Source: an uncultured Lachnospiraceae bacterium (GTDB lineage: Bacteria; Bacillota; Clostridia; Lachnospirales; Lachnospiraceae). Taken from it: a stretch of DNA of 64,000 nucleotides. Location: assembly GCA_900548905.1 (NCBI GenBank), contig URMK01000028.1:1-64000 (forward strand). The letters run 5' to 3'. The notes under the pieces are model-generated. The model was not told where the DNA came from, did not search any database, and was given only the letters and a program-made list of their open reading frames with translations. Both the position numbers and the translations under genes were made by a program. This document shows, piece after piece, positions 45,516-54,388 of the stretch (within the stretch, counting starts at the first letter, position 1; each line of letters opens with the position of its first letter).

Positions 45516-46070
45516 ATGGAATTATATACGAAGGAGCTGTTATTGCGGACAGTTACATCTGATGATGCAGCGGAAGTGGCGGATATGTGGGCTTATCCGA
45601 ATGGCAGTATATCCCCTGGAAAAGCCCGTGAGGTTATTGCCGGCATGGAGGAAACTCATAAAAAGAATAAGCAGGGGAATATCTGTCATTTGTGCCTTGC
45701 CGTTTATATAAAAAATGAGCCCCGTCAGATAATCGGCTGGTGTGGCCTGGACGGTAAGGCAGAGCCGGGAAAGACAGTTCTTTTTTATGTTATAGCACAG
45801 CAATACCGACGGAGGGGTTATGCTTCGCAGTGTGCTGAGGAGCTGCTTCGGTTTGCGTTTGAGGAGATGCAGTATGACAGGATTGATGCCGGATGTGAAA
45901 AAGGGAACACTGCTTCTTACCGGATATTAGTTAAAATTGGGATGAAACAGGAAGGGGTTTATGAGAACGGTGATCCTATGTTTTTTATCAGTAAAGAAAG
46001 GTATAAAGAGGTGGGAGGATTGATCTGTAAAAATATGGAAACTATAAAGAGGGGGAGCCAATACGGATGA
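45516..46070 (+). CDS. GNAT-family N-acetyltransferase
   Basis: A 184-residue acetyltransferase of the RimJ/RimL type. It starts MELYTKELLLRTVTSDDA; the acetyl-CoA loop is YVIAQQYRRRGYASQCAEELL, and GCEKGNTASYRILVKIGMKQEG is the closing segment. ATG after GGAATAGG. It overlaps the next reading frame by 4 bp (ATGA). Confidence 0.85.
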   Translation: MELYTKELLLRTVTSDDAAEVADMWAYPNGSISPGKAREVIAGMEETHKKNKQGNICHLCLAVYIKNEPRQIIGWCGLDGKAEPGKTVLFYVIAQQYRRRGYASQCAEELLRFAFEEMQYDRIDAGCEKGNTASYRILVKIGMKQEGVYENGDPMFFISKERYKEVGGLICKNMETIKRGSQYG

Positions 46071-46297
46071 TTTATTTATCACAATTTTCCTTTCCCCATG
46101 TGGAGGCAGAATATAATTTCCTGATGTCTCAGCAGAGAACCTGCTATGATACCTATTATCCTTTTCAAACCATTTCAAAGCACCGGCTGGTTATGCTGTT
46201 TCCCGATTCGGATGCAGTCAGAGAATTGTTTCCATGGTCTCCGTCAATTCCAACAGAGTGCAAAACGAATATAGAGAAATATCTGATTCTAAAATAA
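46067..46297 (+). pseudogene. N-terminal fragment of an AAA-type ATPase
   Basis: A 76-residue frame whose first 40 residues (MIYLSQFSFPHVEAEYNFLM, then RTCYDTYYPFQ) match, from memory of the family, the opening of a Firmicutes AAA-type ATPase that normally continues into a Walker A (YGGNGSGKTT) about ten residues later. Here the sequence turns to unrelated residues before any P-loop, so the ATPase is lost. It was coupled to the acetyltransferase upstream by an ATGA overlap, an arrangement that outlived the gene. Confidence 0.5.
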
Positions 46298-46333
46298 GAG
46301 TTTATATGTCAATGTGCAGAAGGAAGTTATTAT

Positions 46334-46861
46334 ATGTTTATAGAGACCAAACGACTAATTATAAGAAGTTTATATCCATCTGATGAAAAAGTTTTTATTG
46401 AGATGGCATCTGATGGTAGTTTAACAGAGATTTTCGGAGAGTGCATGGAATGTCATAAATGGATGGGTAAATTCATAAGTGAAGCAATAAAATTAGAAAA
46501 GGAAGATAATCCATATAATGAATATCTGGCATTTGCTATAGAAGATAAGAAAAATCATATGGTAGTTGGTTCTGTGGGAAGTACGTATTATGAGGACTTT
46601 ATGCAAGTTGGTGTTACATATTTCATTGGTGCCGATTATCGCGGAAAAGGATATGCAGCTGAAGCGCTGCAATGTTTAGTAGGTTATATGTTTGAAAAAT
46701 ATAACTTAAAGAAACTTATGGCAACAGCCAGAGTTGACAATATTGCTTCTTGTAAAACTCTGGAAAGAACAGGATTCTTTGTGACCGAAACGAAAATGTA
46801 TCAAGATTTGTATGACGAAAGTGAAGCAGAGAGCAATATTTATGAAATGGTGAGAAATTAA
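46334..46861 (+). CDS. GNAT-family N-acetyltransferase (AT-rich)
   Basis: A 175-residue RimJ/RimL-type acetyltransferase: start MFIETKRLIIRSLYPSD, loop FIGADYRGKGYAAEALQCLV, end ARVDNIASCKTLERTGF. Base composition is more AT-rich than the glycan loci, as is the next gene, suggesting a transferred segment from about 46.3 to 48.8 kb. ATG after GAAGGAAG. Confidence 0.85.
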   Translation: MFIETKRLIIRSLYPSDEKVFIEMASDGSLTEIFGECMECHKWMGKFISEAIKLEKEDNPYNEYLAFAIEDKKNHMVVGSVGSTYYEDFMQVGVTYFIGADYRGKGYAAEALQCLVGYMFEKYNLKKLMATARVDNIASCKTLERTGFFVTETKMYQDLYDESEAESNIYEMVRN

Positions 46862-47087
46862 ATTTTTAATATTGCGTTCATTTTAAGTCAGTGCAGTTAA
46901 AGCATAAGCTTTAATGGTGCATTTTTGGTTCTGAAAAATGATTAAGGTTGAACCATCGAAATACCGGAAGTATCATAAATATATGTTTAAGAAAGCAGCG
47001 AGATCTATAGTAAAATAACTAAATGCTTCTCAAAATAGACTAAACGTATTATAGGACAAACATTTATTAAAATTGGGAGGTTTCAAA

Positions 47088-47912
47088 ATGTGCACAAGTT
47101 TTGCAGTATATAATCAAGAAAAAGCTATTTATGGTATGAATTTTGATACGGATGATATTGACTTAAAACTAAAAGTCAATAGTTACAATGATATGAACTT
47201 ATTTTACTTTTCAGCCTTATTAGAAAACAAATACAGGGATATCGCTTATTTTAATAGTGAGGGTCTTTTTATATTAACTCAAGCAGTAGAATATGGTCCT
47301 GGTTTTAAATCAGGCTGTGACGAAAATGATTGGTTTGCTTTTGATATTTTTGACGAGGCGCTAAAGAAAACAAGAAAAGCATCTGAATTTTTTGAGATTC
47401 TTAATAAAAGAGTAATCTCATATCCCAGAAATCCATTATTCCCAGCTTTAGGGCTACATACTATGATTGCTGATAAAACTGGTAATGCATTTATTCTGGA
47501 AGAAGGAAATGATTCAAATATAGTAAGCCCTATTCATAATGATTTTATCGTTATGACTAATTTCCCGAACGGGAATTTTGAGGGAACCAATTATAATGAA
47601 GTATATGGTATAGGTGCTGATAGATATATTTGTGCTCATGAATATATCCAGAATAATTTTCATAGCTTTGGAATAGATGAAGCCTTTGAAATCTTAAGTA
47701 AAACTAGTCAAAAAAATACTTTGTGTACAATCGTATATGAACCAATAAAGAATGAAATTTATATTAGTTTAAAAAAAGATTTAAGCAAAAAATGGAAAAT
47801 CTCTATAATCGACAAAACGATCCAATCAATGGACGGATTTTTAAGCAATAATAAAATTCAATTTACAAATGATGAAGTGCTTGTGAATGATCTTATTAGG
47901 TTATATAAATGA
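47088..47912 (+). CDS. Ntn-type linear amide C-N hydrolase (choloylglycine-hydrolase family)
   Basis: A 274-residue N-terminal-nucleophile hydrolase. After removal of Met the catalytic residue is Cys2 (MCTSFAVYN), with the family arginine position replaced or shifted near GMNFDTDD and the Asn/Arg-type motifs in VMTNFPNGNFEG. Relatives include bile-salt hydrolases, penicillin V acylase and N-acyl-lactone acylases; the substrate cannot be assigned. The ATG at 47088 is fixed by the need for Cys2 and by GGGAGG at 7 nt; the ATG at 47073 would bury the nucleophile. AT-rich, own unit. Confidence 0.75.
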   Translation: MCTSFAVYNQEKAIYGMNFDTDDIDLKLKVNSYNDMNLFYFSALLENKYRDIAYFNSEGLFILTQAVEYGPGFKSGCDENDWFAFDIFDEALKKTRKASEFFEILNKRVISYPRNPLFPALGLHTMIADKTGNAFILEEGNDSNIVSPIHNDFIVMTNFPNGNFEGTNYNEVYGIGADRYICAHEYIQNNFHSFGIDEAFEILSKTSQKNTLCTIVYEPIKNEIYISLKKDLSKKWKISIIDKTIQSMDGFLSNNKIQFTNDEVLVNDLIRLYK

Positions 47913-48359
47913 AAACCATTTAATTAAAAAAGATTAGGCGAGTCACTCTGGGTTACATTATAATTACGGCCAGGCTCACTGTTAATCTGTTGGTGGAACG
48001 GTTTGCCGATAGGAGTGAAAAAAGCCCATGTTCCCCTGCCCTGCTCTCAGTTTGAAGGCAAATGGCGGAATGTATATGGCAAAAATAATCCAATTGTAGA
48101 GAGATACAGATAATGATCCGTGAGGGGCTGGGTGTTATAATTAGGACAGGCAAAATTTGGTTGAGTCCGGCAGGAGATTCCTTTTGTTGTGTCAAAAGGA
48201 TAAATCCCTGTTTGGCGGATTATAGAACAGAATACAAAAATGACGTGGATATAGTGGGATAGTCACAAATTTTATATCCGAAGTTGGTACATATTATTAA
48301 TGGTTCAAGTCTGATAATAGAGTTGAACTGGGCGACAAATTGGAGTAAGGGAATAACAA
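47913..48359. other. 447-nt gap, degenerate DNA, no gene
   Basis: No frame with a ribosome site is visible. The stretch looks like eroded coding DNA but I could not assign a family. Near its end (48320-48344) lies a 25-nt sequence repeated at 48761-48785, each shortly before a gene start. Confidence 0.4.
48320..48344 (+). repeat. Upstream direct repeat, copy 1
   Basis: A 25-nt sequence beginning GAGTTGAACTGGG and ending AAATTGGA, 16 nt before the VOC gene; 21 of 25 positions match copy 2 at 48761-48785. Possibly a shared upstream translation region or the end of a small gene cassette. Confidence 0.5.
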
Positions 48360-48740
48360 ATGGGATTAAAATTAAAAACTGTAATTTTAGAATGTAACAA
48401 TCTTTATCAACTGAGTAGTTTTTATTCCAAATTTTTGAGATGGCCTGTTGTATTCGAGGAAGAAAATTTCATAAGGCTACAGTCACCTGAAAGCGATATG
48501 GGAATTGCGGTTCAATATGCAGAAGATTATGTTGCCCCTGTTTGGCCATCAGAAGCAGAAAAACAGCAAATAATGATACATTTTGATTTTGGGGTCCATG
48601 ATAAGAAGGAATTAGCGGAATGGGTGGATAGAGCTATCGAATCTGGTGCTAAAATAGCGGAAATGCAGTATGGTGATGGTGAGTGGATTACTATGATTGA
48701 CCCTGCTGGGCATCCATTTTGTATCGTAGTTTGGGATTGA
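48360..48740 (+). CDS. VOC-superfamily (glyoxalase-like) protein
   Basis: A 126-residue vicinal-oxygen-chelate protein. The paired beta-alpha-beta modules are seen from LKTVILECNNLYQLSSFYSKF to VVFEEENFIRLQ, and from QIMIHFDFGVHDKKELAEWV to ITMIDPAGHPFCIVVWD, the typical ending. Members include glyoxalases, fosfomycin- and bleomycin-resistance proteins; this subfamily is mostly uncharacterised. ATG after GTAAGGGA. Confidence 0.8.
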   Translation: MGLKLKTVILECNNLYQLSSFYSKFLRWPVVFEEENFIRLQSPESDMGIAVQYAEDYVAPVWPSEAEKQQIMIHFDFGVHDKKELAEWVDRAIESGAKIAEMQYGDGEWITMIDPAGHPFCIVVWD

Positions 48741-48760
48741 TAATTTCTGGTATTTCGGTA

Positions 48761-48785
48761 GAGCTGAACTGGGTGAAAAATCGGA
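48761..48785 (+). repeat. Upstream direct repeat, copy 2
   Basis: Begins GAGCTGAACTGGG and ends AAATCGGA; lies 18 nt before the kinase remnant. See copy 1 at 48320. Confidence 0.5.
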
Positions 48786-48803
48786 ATTTTGTGAAGGAAT
48801 GAT

Positions 48804-49000
48804 ATGGGAAAGCTTATTATACTTAGAGGTAATTCAGATGGCGGAAAAACTACGGTTGCCAAAGAATTGCAGAGGAAGAAATGCTTATGTGGTGGCGGGA
48901 AAAGGATTTTTCTGATGTATTAAATGAGGTCAGCATTACATCTGAAAGAGATATTGAAAGTATTGTTAGCGATATTTATAATGCTGTTTTAATCGATTAA
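48804..49000 (+). pseudogene. P-loop kinase remnant: both ends kept, middle deleted
   Basis: Frame 1 from 48804 reads MGKLIILRGNSDGGKTTVAK (a Walker A with Asp in place of the usual Gly/Ser) and then loses sense at about 48874, stopping at 48921. A second frame from 48881 to 49000 reads MLMWWREKDFSDVLNE and ends IVSDIYNAVLID, which looks like the C-terminus of the same small AAA/kinase family. So about 400 bp of the middle appears deleted, with a frame change at the junction. Non-functional. Confidence 0.6.
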
Positions 49001-49216
49001 CTTCCCTTTGTTGAGGAGAAAGAGCAGGATTGCTCCATCCGGTTAGTTATTAAAGTGTGACCGGATACAGCCTGGCCAGTTTGATTCTTGCAACTTGTGT
49101 TTTAAACTGCCAGTTTATTTTTGTGTGTTCCGCATTTTGTTTTGTGGTCCAGTCCGAACCAGCTTTTTAAAGCTAACTAAATCTGGCAGAGGTTTGGACA
49201 GCGCCTTCCGGCGAAA

Positions 49217-49609
49217 GTGACCGCACCAAAGCTGATGGAAAAGACAGAGTTATCCAGAGGATTTTCAGATGATTTTCCTGGCGGATTACGATCAACTGAA
49301 AAAAGTCAACATGGACCGGAACAAGACGCAGTCCCGCTATGTGCTACGATATGTGTTGCGGCTTTTGCATTGGCAAAAAGCGGGATATTAAAGGGCAGAA
49401 AGGCGACTACATACCATCTGAAGGGCGGATACAAGCAGAAAGAACTGGAACAATTCGGCGTGGATGTGGTAAATGAACCTGTGGTGAAAGACGGCAATCT
49501 TATTACTTCCTATTGTCCCCAGACAGCTCCTTTTGTGGCATTTGCATTATTGGAAATGCTCACTTCGGCGGAAAAAATGAACCTTGTAATGGGTGCGATG
49601 GGATATTAG
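49217..49609 (+). pseudogene. DJ-1/PfpI-family remnant lacking its N-terminal half
   Basis: From about residue 40 the frame is a clear DJ-1/PfpI C-terminal half: the nucleophile elbow ATICVAAFALAKSGILKGRK (Cys46), then GVDVVNEPVVKDGNLITSYC and TAPFVAFALLEML. The family normally has about 100 residues before the elbow (three strands and the catalytic Glu); here only about 40 unrelated residues precede it. The 216 nt before it (49001-49216) hold no gene. Read as a truncated pseudogene. Confidence 0.6.
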
Positions 49610-49751
49610 CAATATTTTTCCATACGATCGCAGGACAGAGGGCGGATAACAAAATAGCCGTCTCCATAGGGCCGGTAAGGAGGAAGATGACCATGCATAA
49701 TGCGTCACCTTCCTCTTTTGTGCAGGAATCATTTCAAAATTTCCGTATGGG

Positions 49752-52163
49752 CTATGTTTCCCGGCAGGAAGTCTCTTTACCCTGGTTTCGGTATTTCCAG
49801 GCGAGGCAATTGGAAAGAGTTTCTTTCAGACGGTCAATAGAGATAGGCTTTGCCAGATGGCCGTTCATACCTGCAAGTCCCGCCTGTTTGATATCCTCTG
49901 CAAAGGCATCGGCCGTCATGGCTATGATAGGCAGTTCATCGATCCGCTTCATGCCCGAAGTTCTGATTTCCCTGGAGGCATCGTAACCGTTCATTACAGG
50001 CATCTGGATATCCATAAAAATGATATCGTAATAAAAGGGAGGATGGGAGAAAACCGCTTCCACCGCTTCTTTTCCATTTTCTACGGTCCCCACCTTGACA
50101 TGCAGCACTTCCAGCATCTCTGTGGCTATCTGCCGGTTCAGTTCATTGTCCTCTGCAAGCAGGGCCCGCAACATGGGAAAGGATTCCTCCAAAGGGCTTT
50201 TTTCCTGTGGGAGGGAAGCAGGAGTACCGCATTTGGTAAGGCAAAGGGTTATGATAAAGCGGGATCCCCTGCCATATTCGCTTTCCACCTGCAGATCTCC
50301 ATTCATTATAGATACCAGATTTTTAACTATGGTCATTCCCAATCCCGTACCCGTAATCTTACTGATTCGACTGTCGGCGGCACGGCTGAAGGGCTCAAAA
50401 ATATGGGCAAGATATTCCGGTTTCATGCCAATACCCGTATCCTCCACTACAAACCGGTAGGTTCCCACATGTCTTTCGTTCTTTTTTACCTCTTCCAGTG
50501 TCAGAGAAAGTTTCCCTCCCTTCTCCGTATATTTGGAAGCATTATCCAGAATATTAACCAGAATCTGCTTCAGACGCTGTTCATCCCCGGATACCTGCGT
50601 ATGGAGCTTCTCATCGATATTCATGGAAAGCTGCTGCTGCCTGTTCTCTACGGAAATGCGGATCATCTCCGCAACATCGTCAATCAGGCGGCGCAGATCA
50701 AATTCCGTATCATCCAGTTCAACCGTACCGCTTTCAATTTTACTTACATCCAGGACCTCATTAATCAGGTTAAGCAGATGCGTTCCTGAACTGGCTATTT
50801 TCTGCAGATAATCCTTCAGCTTTTCTTCATCCGTTATATGCAGCCGGGCCAGCTCGGTCATTCCGATAACGGCGTTCATGGGGGTTCGGATATCGTGGCT
50901 CATTTTCGAAAGGAAATCACTTTTTGCCTGGCTGGCTTTTTCGGCCTTCTCTAAAGCATCTTCCAGAATGAGTTTGGCCCGCCTCTCTTTTTCCAGAGTC
51001 TCTTCCTGCAGACGCCGTTCCTCATCGATATTCCGCGACAAAGTGATCTCAATCAGATCTTCCGTATAGGGACTGACGACCCGGACCACCTGTGTGAAAT
51101 TCCAATGATATATACCATCCTCCCCTATATGGGGAACTTCCATAGTTATAATACGTTCACCTTTTGTGAAAGCATCTATCAGCGACCGACGGGAAAATTT
51201 CCGTCTGAATTCTTCTTTATAGTCAGGATGGACTGTGGAAAGCTCCCCTTCAATAAGGGTATTAAAACAGCCATGGGTTCCGGGATTTTTAATGGGATGA
51301 CGGTCATATTCCAGCATGTGAAAAGTATTCTGCGTCAGATTTACTGAAATCAGCATTTGGTAAGCGATTTTGGCCGCTGTTGCAAGCTGGCTGATCTCCA
51401 CATTCCGCTGCTGTTCCTGCAGAAATTCTTCCTGAATATCCCGGAATACCAGGACACACCAACATTCGTCATTCCCCAGCTGATCAATTCTGGCCGACGT
51501 AAATTCTACCATATGATAGCTGCCGTCATTGCTCCGGCGGCGCAGCCTCTGGGAAATTTGTTTTTTCCCCTGTCCGAAGATGTGAAGCATACTTTCCCGG
51601 GAAAAATATTCATTGAAGGTATCCCAATCCTGCGGATGTATAACTAATCTGGAATATTTTCTGTTTTCTTCCCCGAAATTGCCTTGCTCCGGAATAGTCG
51701 TCCACATGGAATCCTTTTGACAGTTGACATAATAATCAGAAGTCAGATTGGCAATAATGCATTCTCCAAAAACGGTAACAAGGCTTTGTGCATACATTTT
51801 TTCGATTTTCTGAAGACCCTGTTCCTCCTCAAAATTCAGCTGGTGAGGAGTTGCAGTAATCACAACGGCCGGAATGTACCCATCCCATACGATACGGTTG
51901 GCTGTGACATCCACTGTGGTTTTCATCAGAGGATCATAACAGACAATATGATTAGAGGATTGCGAGCCCATACCATTCAGAGGGCAGTTGGAACAGACTT
52001 CAGGCCAGACTTCATGGCATTTTGCACCAACAACGGCTTTTCCACGTCCGGTGTCGCGGCAGCGCTGGTTAAAATACAACAGCTTATGGCTGTTTTCCTC
52101 GATGACATAAATGCTTGTTTCCGTCAGAGCGTTCAGCAGGTTGACAAGATTGTCGGCAGACAT
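49752..52163 (-). CDS. Hybrid sensor histidine kinase / response regulator
   Basis: An 803-residue cytoplasmic or peripheral hybrid kinase without clear membrane helices. In order: N-terminal PAS-like domain with a Cys-rich CHEVWPEVCSNC patch (possible metal or redox site), a second and third PAS region (to about 380), coiled coil, HisKA (KMSHDIRTPMNAVIGM), ATPase (NILDNASKYTEKG, DTGIGMKP, GTGLGMTIV) and a C-terminal receiver (LLAEDNELNRQ, IIFMDIQMPVMNG). No output domain or partner gene is adjacent. It faces away from the CRISPR locus. A stem near 49681-49714 probably ends transcription. Confidence 0.88.
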   Translation of the reverse strand: MSADNLVNLLNALTETSIYVIEENSHKLLYFNQRCRDTGRGKAVVGAKCHEVWPEVCSNCPLNGMGSQSSNHIVCYDPLMKTTVDVTANRIVWDGYIPAVVITATPHQLNFEEEQGLQKIEKMYAQSLVTVFGECIIANLTSDYYVNCQKDSMWTTIPEQGNFGEENRKYSRLVIHPQDWDTFNEYFSRESMLHIFGQGKKQISQRLRRRSNDGSYHMVEFTSARIDQLGNDECWCVLVFRDIQEEFLQEQQRNVEISQLATAAKIAYQMLISVNLTQNTFHMLEYDRHPIKNPGTHGCFNTLIEGELSTVHPDYKEEFRRKFSRRSLIDAFTKGERIITMEVPHIGEDGIYHWNFTQVVRVVSPYTEDLIEITLSRNIDEERRLQEETLEKERRAKLILEDALEKAEKASQAKSDFLSKMSHDIRTPMNAVIGMTELARLHITDEEKLKDYLQKIASSGTHLLNLINEVLDVSKIESGTVELDDTEFDLRRLIDDVAEMIRISVENRQQQLSMNIDEKLHTQVSGDEQRLKQILVNILDNASKYTEKGGKLSLTLEEVKKNERHVGTYRFVVEDTGIGMKPEYLAHIFEPFSRAADSRISKITGTGLGMTIVKNLVSIMNGDLQVESEYGRGSRFIITLCLTKCGTPASLPQEKSPLEESFPMLRALLAEDNELNRQIATEMLEVLHVKVGTVENGKEAVEAVFSHPPFYYDIIFMDIQMPVMNGYDASREIRTSGMKRIDELPIIAMTADAFAEDIKQAGLAGMNGHLAKPISIDRLKETLSNCLAWKYRNQGKETSCRET

Positions 52164-53065
52164 ATATTACTCCTCATAGTAGATCGTGAAAATGGGGACA
52201 CGATTATTTTTATATTGAAGAACAGTTAATTTAATACGAAGAAATCTACATTAATTATACACTTGCATATGAAAAATAGGAAGGAAATTCTTGGGAAGAA
52301 TGAAAGAGAAAATGGGAATGAGCGGGGTATTTTGCCGAAAGGAGAATCCAGATTAGATATAGGTTCTGTTATATGGAGGGGTGTGAAGATATCTGCTGTT
52401 GGATTAAAAAAAGGTTGGATTTAGGTGACAATTATAAAAATGCGGGTTTTAGAGGTCTGATTGTTTTAATAAAAATAACTGAAGTATTGTAAAATGGCTG
52501 CAACTGTTCAGCAGATTAACGCATTTGCAGCACTGACTGTACGAGAGTGAACCGGTAGTGTAAAAATCCTATGGCAGAAAGAGGTCTGGGATGAATTTTA
52601 AGGTACTGTTAAAATACGAACAGTTACATATATCTTCGAATTAAATTGTAATAAAAGGTAGAAATCAAAAATGGTCTGTAGTAAACTTTTAAAGAAGGCT
52701 TAATAATAGGGGATAAAAAGGGAGTCGGGATGTGAAAGAGACAGGGAACGGTCTGGTAAAGGCTATTATGTTAGACCCAAAGGGGGAAAGGGTGTAATTA
52801 TAGAAGTTTGTTGCTATGTAAAAATGACTGTATAAATTGGAGAAGAATTAGGCAGAAGGGTTCTGCAATTAAAATTATGATTTATACGTAGGGGATTCAT
52901 TACGGTATTGTTTGAGAAGCATAGGCTTAAAATCCAAATTATAGCAGGCGAGAGCGGCGGTAGAAATCGAGAATGAGATGGATAATTGAATTATACAGGA
53001 GTAGTGAAAAGAAGATCTCTGGTTCAAGAATAAAATTGATTATATAATTAGGTGGGAGAAGCGTT
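52164..53065. other. 900-nt non-coding, C-poor stretch upstream of array 1
   Basis: No frame with start, ribosome site and protein-like content is visible on either strand. The plus strand is strikingly rich in G and A and poor in C across the whole stretch. It separates the hybrid kinase from the first CRISPR leader. It may be decayed DNA or contain an unrecognised RNA; I found no repeat-like pieces I would defend. Confidence 0.5.
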
Positions 53066-53110
53066 GGTGCGAATGGGAAGCGCACATGAAATTACGGGGG
53101 GATTCGCACC
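53066..53110 (+). promoter_or_regulatory. CRISPR upstream hairpin element, copy 1
   Basis: A 45-nt element: GGTGCGAA, 4 nt, AAGCGCACATGAAAT, 4 nt, GGGGGATTCGCACC. It is identical at 37 of 45 positions to the copy behind cas2 (61877-61921), and the differences fall almost only in the two 4-nt windows. GTGCGAA can pair with TTCGCAC (7 bp) or GTGCG with the internal CGCAC (5 bp), two exclusive hairpins. It ends 127 nt before the first repeat of array 1. Confidence 0.8.
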
Positions 53111-53150
53111 AATATAAGGGAAGAAATAATGTAATATAGCTTGTTGTTTC

Positions 53151-53179
53151 ATGACATGTGGATAGAAAGATGATATAAT
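53151..53179 (+). promoter_or_regulatory. Leader promoter of CRISPR array 1
   Basis: ATGACA at 53151-53156, 17 nt, TATAAT at 53174-53179; the start site would fall about 50 nt before the first repeat. Confidence 0.6.
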
Positions 53180-53237
53180 ATGTGAAAAGTAGATAATTTG
53201 TTTCGTATTACGAGAATATCGGTTGAATATTTTTGCT

Positions 53238-54079
53238 GTCGAGGCCTATGCGGGCCTCGTGGATTGAAATGTGATAACCATGGACGGGGAGAATGGCTGT
53301 ATGTGTCGAGGCCTATGCGGGCCTCGTGGATTGAAATCCCTCGTCGTCCCGGTCGATGTGGCAAAGGATGTGTCGAGGCCTATGCGGGCCTCGTGGATTG
53401 AAATCCGCGTATACCCCGACAATGTTACGGGCAACGCGTCGAGGCCTATGCGGGCCTCGTGGATTGAAATACAGGCTATTGCCGATGCTTTGGCTAATCC
53501 ATATGCGTCGAGGCCTATGCGGGCCTCGTGGATTGAAATAGGATATCCCCGAAAAAGTTACTTGCCCATTCTCCGTCGAGGCCTATGCGGGCCTCGTGGA
53601 TTGAAATCTCCACCAGATTTACTATACCTTCGAAACTTTCAAGTCGAGGCCTATGCGGGCCTCGTGGATTGAAATAATTTGTTGCATTCCCTACATGCCC
53701 CATCGTAAGGGTCGAGGCCTATGCGGGCCTCGTGGATTGAAATGCAATGGAAGATAGCAGGGTAAGCAAATAACATAGTCGAGGCCTATGCGGGCCTCGT
53801 GGATTGAAATAATTTGTTGCATTCCCTACATGCCCCATCGTAAGGGTCGAGGCCTATGCGGGCCTCGTGGATTGAAATGCAATGGAAGATAGCAGGGTAA
53901 GCAAATAACATAGTCGAGGCCTATGCGGGCCTCGTGGATTGAAATATATACCCGTAGTCTTTCAAGTAGTTGGCATCCCGCGTCGAGGCCTATGCGGGCC
54001 TCGTGGATTGAAATTCCAACATGGATTTTGTTTTCTTCAAGGGCTTTATCGAGATTTTCACGGTCTCATAGATTAAAAT
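53238..54079 (+). CRISPR. CRISPR array 1 (type I-C), 12 repeats plus a degenerate terminal repeat
   Basis: The 33-nt repeat starts GTCGAGGCC, loops TATGCG, continues GGCCTC and ends GTGGATTGAAAT (type I-C handle ATTGAAAT). Repeats start at 53238, 53305, 53372, 53438, 53507, 53575, 53643, 53711, 53778, 53846, 53913 and 53982; a decayed copy occupies 54048-54079 (same ending but ATTAAAAT). The 12 spacers are 33-36 nt. Spacers 7 and 8 (53676-53777) recur exactly as spacers 9 and 10 (53811-53912). The decayed repeat marks the old end, so the leader is on the left and transcription is rightwards. Peptides read through the array are artefacts. Confidence 0.97.
53676..53945 (+). repeat. Tandem duplication of two spacer-repeat units
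   Basis: A block of 135 bp (spacer 7, repeat, spacer 8, repeat; 53676-53810) is immediately repeated at 53811-53945 with no difference that I can see. Confidence 0.9.
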
Positions 54080-54309
54080 CCATAATTCAGGACAAGATCC
54101 GGCCTCTGCTTAGCCATTGTACTTTTGCCATAAATATTAGTACCCTCATTTATTTAGAGCCAGGTTCCTCAGATTTTATAAGTCCAGCCTCCAAGAGCAA
54201 ATCAAATTCTCACCCTTTTCTGAAAATAGCAGCATATAAGCAGTACTGTGTACTTATTGCCTATAATTGCTTTTTTATATGCTTTTTGATAAGTTTTTAT
54301 TATTCATAA

Positions 54310-54338
54310 TAGACAAAATTAAAGTAACGTGATAAAAT
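54310..54338 (+). promoter_or_regulatory. Candidate promoter of the cas operon
   Basis: TAGACA at 54310-54315, 17 nt, TAAAAT at 54333-54338, about 50 nt before cas3. The rest of the gap from 54080 is AT-rich and holds no gene. Confidence 0.5.
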
Positions 54339-54388
54339 AAAACATGTAATAATAAACAAAAGAGTAACGCTGAATTACAGGAGGCACT

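Noticed and set aside
49857..50789. 310-codon plus-strand frame opposite the hybrid kinase
   Set aside because: Antisense shadow; the minus-strand kinase has all domain motifs.
52164..53065. A CreTA-type toxin-antitoxin RNA or a decayed cas2
   Set aside because: Only short, chance-level resemblances (for example GAAATC pieces) were seen; kept only as a reason to look.
53271..54010. Plus- and minus-strand frames through array 1 with repeated RGLCGPRGLK or ISIHEARIGLD peptides
   Set aside because: They are translations of the CRISPR repeats, not proteins.
54281..54310. TTGATA and CATAAT as the cas promoter
   Set aside because: Spacing of 13 nt is too short; the TAGACA-17-TAAAAT pair just downstream fits better.
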